Shown here: positions 59,054 to 64,000 of the stretch, one piece after another | Layout: each line of letters begins with the position of its first letter | Numbering within the stretch: the stretch's first letter is position 1 | Assembly (NCBI GenBank): GCA_029718625.1 | Contig: CM056379.1 | Span: 59,981,626 to 60,045,625 of the forward strand | Length of the DNA stretch: 64,000 nt | Origin: Synaphobranchus kaupii | Lineage: Eukaryota > Chordata > Actinopteri > Anguilliformes > Synaphobranchidae | Direction: 5' to 3' | Notes under the pieces: model-generated | Databases searched by the model: none | Told to the model about the DNA's origin: nothing | The model's input: the letters and a program-made list of their open reading frames with translations, nothing else | Made by a program: the position numbers and the translations under genes

Positions 59054-60322
59054 GTAGGATACGAATTTCTTTCAAATTGTTTTTGTTTTTTATTCATTTT
59101 ATGGAGTTGATTGCACATCTATGAAAAGATCGATTCGTATTTGTTGGATCATTTATATTTCATACGATAATAACGTGTTTTGTTCATCTGAGTATTGTTA
59201 CTTTAGCAAGTACAGAATTAGCTATATGGCATTGGTGAAAAGGGATGTGACTGACTGCTTGCTTGTAGTCTTGCAGGAGTAGCGAGGTCTTCTGGAAATC
59301 TTTCGTTGCATAAAAGGCTTGGCGTTGTTATGAGTAGGCTAGCCTACGATTTTTAACGAAGGGGGTGATACAGTCGGACATCATCGTGTAAATTTGTATT
59401 TGCGCAACCTTGTAGGTTTAGAATAAGCTTCTAGATCTTTCTTTAAAGGGTTATGAAATCTGTAAAAGTGTACTACGCACTTCCCTGCACCGTTTTCATA
59501 TTTCTGTTCGAAGAGGCACGCCCACTTCTACTGTTCAATGTTGTACGCTCGGAGCATGTGTTTTTCCGACCATGGTGACGGCGTGATCCATGTTTACCGT
59601 CTCACAACAGCGCAGTGTTTTTTTCATGTTTTTGTTTCCCTCATTGGACAATTTCTCTGCCCACTGCCGCATAATCAAATATCTCAACACTGTTTCTCTA
59701 ACCAGGATGTACTGTAGTGCTTTTAAAGCCCCACCAAAATGCGGACACGCTCAGTACAGCATGCAAGCAGCAGGCGGCGGTCATTCACACACGCATGTAA
59801 GAATGACAAAGTTTGAGTCATGCGTTTTTTTATTTTATTTGTTAAAGACGCAGGGATACACCGATCTGTGTGGGTTTGCTGGAAACATTTCTTTGGTTAA
59901 TATCAGCAGTGTACCTTTTTGAATTTTAAGTCTAGTTTATCTGAAAGGAAATGTGCAGAACTGAGTGAGACAGGATTCATGGTCAATATTTTCACTTCTT
60001 TCATAAGACTTTGTGTCTGCAAGTCCTGTGGCAGTCTCCTGTGTTATCAGTATCTATACATCACACACTTGTTTGTGGGGCAACATGTGAGTTTCAGTTT
60101 TGGAAGGTACTTACAAGTTGCAACTCATAATATATGGTGAGTGCCTGTGCATGTTTGCTGCAAAATTCACACAGACCTATACATCTCAACATTCTAAAGG
60201 AATAATGGGTCTTGAAGTCTCCTCATCTGAAATTATGACACATCCATCTCATCAATAGAGATACATACAAGAAATAATTTTAGTCTAATTAGTCCCAGTA
60301 TATTTTGTCTGTAATATTGAAC

Positions 60323-60374
<52 letters not shown>

Positions 60375-60541
60375 GAGGGGGGGGCATTAATATAGTGGCT
60401 ATGTTAAAAGGCCACTGTGGCGGCATTGGTGTGCTTGCATGTGTTCTTGTGTGTTCTTGTGTGAGTGTGGAGGGACCTCAGGCTAATTGCAACATCACTG
60501 TCCTATTTCCTATATATGTGTGTAAACCTGCATTGTCCTAG
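59054..60541 (+). other. Putative intron 1 of the EZH gene
   Basis: Between the candidate exon 1 donor and the acceptor before the coding exon. It contains a (GA)n run (60329-60371) and no recognised gene. The frames at 59590-59922 and 59919-60140 have no motif. Confidence 0.4.
60329..60371. repeat. (GA)n microsatellite
   Basis: About 21 GA units followed by a G run. Confidence 0.9.
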
Positions 60542-60550
60542 AGCAGGAAT

Positions 60551-60679
60551 ATGGAGGACACCCGTGGCCTTCCCCTGAGCAAGCCCCCAAACAATCTGGT
60601 AGAGTGGAGGAAGAGAGTCAAGTCCGAGTACATGAGACTTCGGCAACTTAAGCGCTTCCGTCAAGCAGAGGAAGTCAAG
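60551..60679 (+). CDS. ezh1: First coding exon of EZH1/EZH2-type methyltransferase
   Basis: The ATG at 60551 opens 43 codons: [20 protein letters not shown], then [20 protein letters not shown], then EVK. The second part is the EED-binding helix of EZH proteins, almost invariant in vertebrates. The exon ends at a donor, GTAGGT (60680), in phase 0 right after EVK, the same place where human EZH2's first coding exon ends. An acceptor (tgtcctag or agcag) lies 5-10 bp before the ATG. EZH proteins are the catalytic subunit of PRC2, which methylates histone H3 lysine 27 in the nucleus; this exon supplies the contact to EED. The N terminus lacks the MGxTGKKSEKGPVCW start usual for EZH2 and begins ME with a PP motif, as in EZH1, so I favour ezh1. 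The later exons lie beyond the window or were not found. Confidence 0.85.
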
Positions 60680-62691
60680 GTAGGTGTACACCTTTCACTG
60701 ACAATTATTATGCTTTCTTCATCTATGTTTAGTTTGTGATTAGAAATCCATAGTATAGTATCAAATAGTATCAAATTTAAAGGAGAACTCCTGCCAAATA
60801 TTACACATTGATGCATTTTATGATTATACTGAGTGATGTCAACTGCCAGCCTGAACTTCTCATTAGAGAAATCTCAAACAATAAATCTTTTATCGCCTGA
60901 AGAGTACACGTCAGTAGAAAAACTTGTGAGTGAAATAATAGGTCATTTTCCATTAAGAGGATTTGAGTGCATAATTTCTGGATTTGTTTTAGTTTTGTTG
61001 ACTTGCTTTTCACTTAGTCACTAAATCATGAAATAATCCCTTTGCACAAACCACATATTGACAGAATGCTCATAAGAATGTTTTCTGAATGACTTGTGGT
61101 ATCTTATAATGACAGAAAATCGTTATTGAGAACAAAACATCCAATTTCTGACAGGGCATTTTATTTCTGTGTTCGCTCAATTTAAAATTTCTGCCTGGTA
61201 GTAAGGCCTGCTTGCAACATTGACTGGAAGAGGAGGGTTAGGTTCTAGGACATGGCGCAGAATGCTCAATTGTGCATGTAAGTATTTGATACATATCATA
61301 AAACAGAATTCATTTTACACTTTGGCCAGAATTCTCCTCTCAAACTTTCATGGCTCCTAAAAGTAATTTCTGTTTTATTCTTTACTTGAGCAAATCAGGC
61401 CAAGCACGTGGCTCAGTGCCCTAAAAACTACTTCTCCACACCAGAACAAGGACACGTAATAGGACATGATACAGCTCACACAGACGTGCCCCCCATTTAT
61501 CCAACTGCACTGTTCTAGGTCAGCTGAGGTAATGGGATAGTAGCAGTAGCATTCATGCAGAGATACAATTTTGAAGAAATAGGTAAATATGGAAAATGTA
61601 CAAAACTAAATCACATACATTTGACATTTTCATTTAGCAGTCGTCTGGTCATATGTGTATGGTTAGTGTTCAGGTTTTTGTGCTACCTGTGCTTAAACTG
61701 TACCTCTTTTTATCAGTCAAGTCTTCTTTCTGTTATCTGGGACAGGAAAGGGCAATACTGGCATGCAGATACTAATGAACAACCTCATGTATCTGTGGCT
61801 GCACTAAAACTAGAACTATGCAAGTTCTCTGCAGAAATGGAAGGTCCAAACCAGGGGTGTAGTGCTTTAAGAGCACACTGGAGCACCGCTCCGGCACTTA
61901 TTTTTGATAGTAAAAAAAAATAGCTCTTTTTAAAATGATCGACACATTGTCAATGCACCAAATAAAACTAATAAATTATATTAGGCCTCTATCCCTCGAC
62001 TAATAAATTGTCTTATGAATGATTTTATAGGGTATTTTAATCATGTTAACCCCCACAGACATACACCCACGCGGGGCATGATTTGACAGCTGTTGCAAGA
62101 AATTTGACAGCTAACTGTATGATGATCACGTTGGATGATCACAGCATTACCTATTCGGTTTACAGCGCTCAGACTGGCTGGCCTACATCGCTGCGTTCTT
62201 CTCCAATCCGTCGTCCTGTCTTCTTGACTCATCTGTGACCAACTACATGCGATCAAATCGTCTGCATCCGTGCCTATCACTGTCCGTGACTTCAACTTTT
62301 AAATAGCCTACAGATAATTCTTGTTAGCCATCACATCAAAAACGTTTCCGCTTTTGGTATTTAGCTAGTGCCTAATTGCATTTGTTCTCCATAAACTTTT
62401 TAAAACTTGTGCTTGTTTTAAAATGTCATAGGCCTAATTGTTTTAAAATGCTCAATTTAATTTTACTTCTCTGTTCTATGTGTATGACCCATTGCAATCA
62501 ATCTAGGCCTACCGACCACCATCTGTCGGTGTGCCTTTATTCAACTTTTAAATACGGACGATAATTATCGTTATCATTTCTAATGTGCTGTTGGCATGTT
62601 TTGAGATTTTTGGTATTTAGCTAATTGCATTTGTTCAGGATAAACTTTTTAAAAACTTGTCTTTGTTTTAAAATGCTCCATTTCACGTATA
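60680..62691 (+). other. Intron of the EZH gene
   Basis: No further EZH exon was recognised. A hAT-like terminus (caggggtgtagtgctttaag) occurs at 61853. An imperfect tandem duplication of roughly 150 bp lies at 62285-62460 and 62530-62690 (shared: caacttttaaata, tggtatttagct, tgcatttgttc, taaactttttaaa). Confidence 0.6.
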
Positions 62692-64000
62692 CAGTTGTGT
62701 TCAAATAAATAGCAGTGCGTTAAAAAAAGTGAATAAAGTGAAAATATCTTTTAATAGCTTTTAGTTCCATATTTCAAATGTAGTGGAAACATTACACATT
62801 CAATTCCAAATCAAAGCATTAACAAATTTTATCAAGTCTGTATTATTCTTTTACAGGAAGCAAAGAAAAGGAATATTAATCTGTTCAAAAAAATAGCAGT
62901 GTTGACATTTTTCTCTTCAAACTCAAACACTTACTGTATAAACTCAAGAAATTTTTCAAGATTTAACTTCACTTTAAATTACTGAACTAATATTTAGTTG
63001 CATAACCACTGTTTTTGAAAACTGCTGCGCATCTGCGTTGCATCGAGTCAACCAACTTCTGGCACCTAGAAACAGGTATTTCAGCCCAGGATGAACGAAC
63101 TACATTCCACAGTTCCTGTGAATTTTTGGGTTTTGCTTCAGAAACTGCATTTTTAATGTCACCCCGCAAGTTTTCAATGGGGTTGAGGTCGGGGGATTGA
63201 GCTGGCCACTCCATTACCTCAATCCTTTTTGTCTGGAACCAAGATGTTGCTCGCTTACTCGTGTGTTTGGGGTCGTTGTCTTGTTGAAACACCCATTTCA
63301 GGGGCATTTCCTCTTCGGCATACGGCAACATAATCTCTTCAAGTATTTTGATGTATTCAAACTGATCCATGATCCCTGGTATACGATAAATAGGCCCAAC
63401 ACCCTAGTATGAAAAACATCCCCATACCATGATTTCTGCGCCACCATGCTTCACTGTCTTCACAGTGTACTGTGGCTTGAATTCAGTATCTGGGGGTCAT
63501 CTGACGTACTGTCGACGACCACTAGACCCGAAAAGAACAATTTTACTCTCATCAGTCCACAGAATGTTACGCCATTTCTCTTTGAGCTAATCGATGTGTT
63601 CCTTGGCAAATTTTAACCGATCATGCACATGCCGTTTTTTCAACAATGGTGCTTTACGGGGGCTTCTTGCTGATAGCTTAGCTTCGATCAAACGTCTTCT
63701 GACTGTTACAGCACTTACAGGTAATTTTAGATCATCTTTGATCTTTCTGGAGGTGATGATTGGCTGAATCTTTGCCATTCTGACTATTCTTCGATCCGTT
63801 TTAACAGTAGTTGCTCGTTTTCTTCCGCGTGTTTCGGGCTTTTGTTGTCATTTTAAAGCATTTGAGATCATTTTAGCTGAGCATCCTATAATTTGCTGCA
63901 CTTCTTTATACGTTTTCCCCTCTCCAATCAACATTTTAATCAAATTACGTTGTTCCTCTGAACAATGTTTGGAACGGCCCATTTTACTTAGCAATTCAGA
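62692..64000 (-). mobile_element. Tc1-like transposon in intron, cut by window end
   Basis: The left end cagttgtgttcaaataaata starts after a TA (62690-62691). The minus-strand transposase fills 62987-63982. The right terminus lies past the window. Confidence 0.88.
62987..63982 (-). pseudogene. Tc1 DD34E transposase, broken
   Basis: The ATG at 63982 (minus) gives MGRSKHCSEEQRN. The N-terminal helix-turn-helix region is followed by [20 protein letters not shown] and [20 protein letters not shown] (63778-63587), a stop after KEHID, then the first catalytic region (WTDESKIVLFG, about 63555-63525). The last open frame (63370-62987) carries FQQDNDPKHTSKRA (second D), QSPDLNPIENLRGDIKNA (E) and the C-terminal NSGYATKY. 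At least three breaks (near 63840, 63590 and 63500) make it non-functional. The family differs from the copy at 7981 but shares the fold. It lies in the intron of the EZH gene, opposite to it. Confidence 0.9.

Noticed and set aside
61555..61923. 122-codon frame in the EZH intron as a possible next exon
   Set aside because: It shares no pattern with EZH exon 3 and its end falls in a repeat-like terminus.

Overview
This is a stretch of vertebrate, almost certainly teleost, nuclear DNA. It is dense in fish-type transposable elements: Tc1/mariner, hAT, piggyBac, L2/Maui- and CR1-like LINEs, Penelope, Ty3/gypsy chromovirus and BEL/Pao. It ends in the 5' part of a spliced host gene whose first coding exon matches the EED-binding N terminus of the EZH1/EZH2 histone methyltransferases. 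There are no bacterial operons, CRISPR arrays or recognisable tRNA/rRNA genes. The species cannot be named from sequence alone.

Layout. 1-9.3 kb: scattered old repeats (a hAT end, a 135-nt hairpin, a hAT dimerisation-domain relic, a truncated fold-back hAT MITE, an internally deleted Tc1 copy) and a full-length dead Tc1 element at 7580-9131. 9.3-24.1 kb: a Ty3/gypsy retrotransposon on the minus strand (Gypsy-1, 4-bp TATA duplication). Its 3' LTR is split by a 7.2-kb hAT element with a perfect 8-bp target duplication. That hAT carries a nearly readable transposase, itself split by an L2-type LINE, plus a CR1-like LINE piece and a 713-bp hAT MITE. 24.5-43.5 kb: a plus-strand, 5'-truncated chromodomain gypsy (Gypsy-2), interrupted by a 15.25-kb block bounded by hAT-like ends. 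The block holds minus-strand Gypsy-3, which holds a nearly intact BEL/Pao element at 29629-36897. 43.5-54.7 kb: an element with long inverted arms that contains a piggyBac-like insertion, then a Penelope-like element (RT plus GIY-YIG) split by Gypsy-4. Gypsy-4 is itself split by a solo LTR and by a 1,168-bp, nearly perfect palindrome with Tc1-type ends. 54.7-64 kb: quieter host DNA with simple repeats, a candidate promoter and non-coding exon, the EZH first coding exon at 60551-60679, and its intron, which contains a dead Tc1 element running off the window.

Almost every reading frame belongs to a transposon and almost all are broken. The nesting gives a relative insertion order: Gypsy-2, then the hAT-bounded block, then Gypsy-3, then BEL; and Gypsy-1, then hAT, then the L2 LINE. 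Target-site duplications were read directly for most insertions. The one host gene with good support is ezh1 (or possibly ezh2) on the plus strand.
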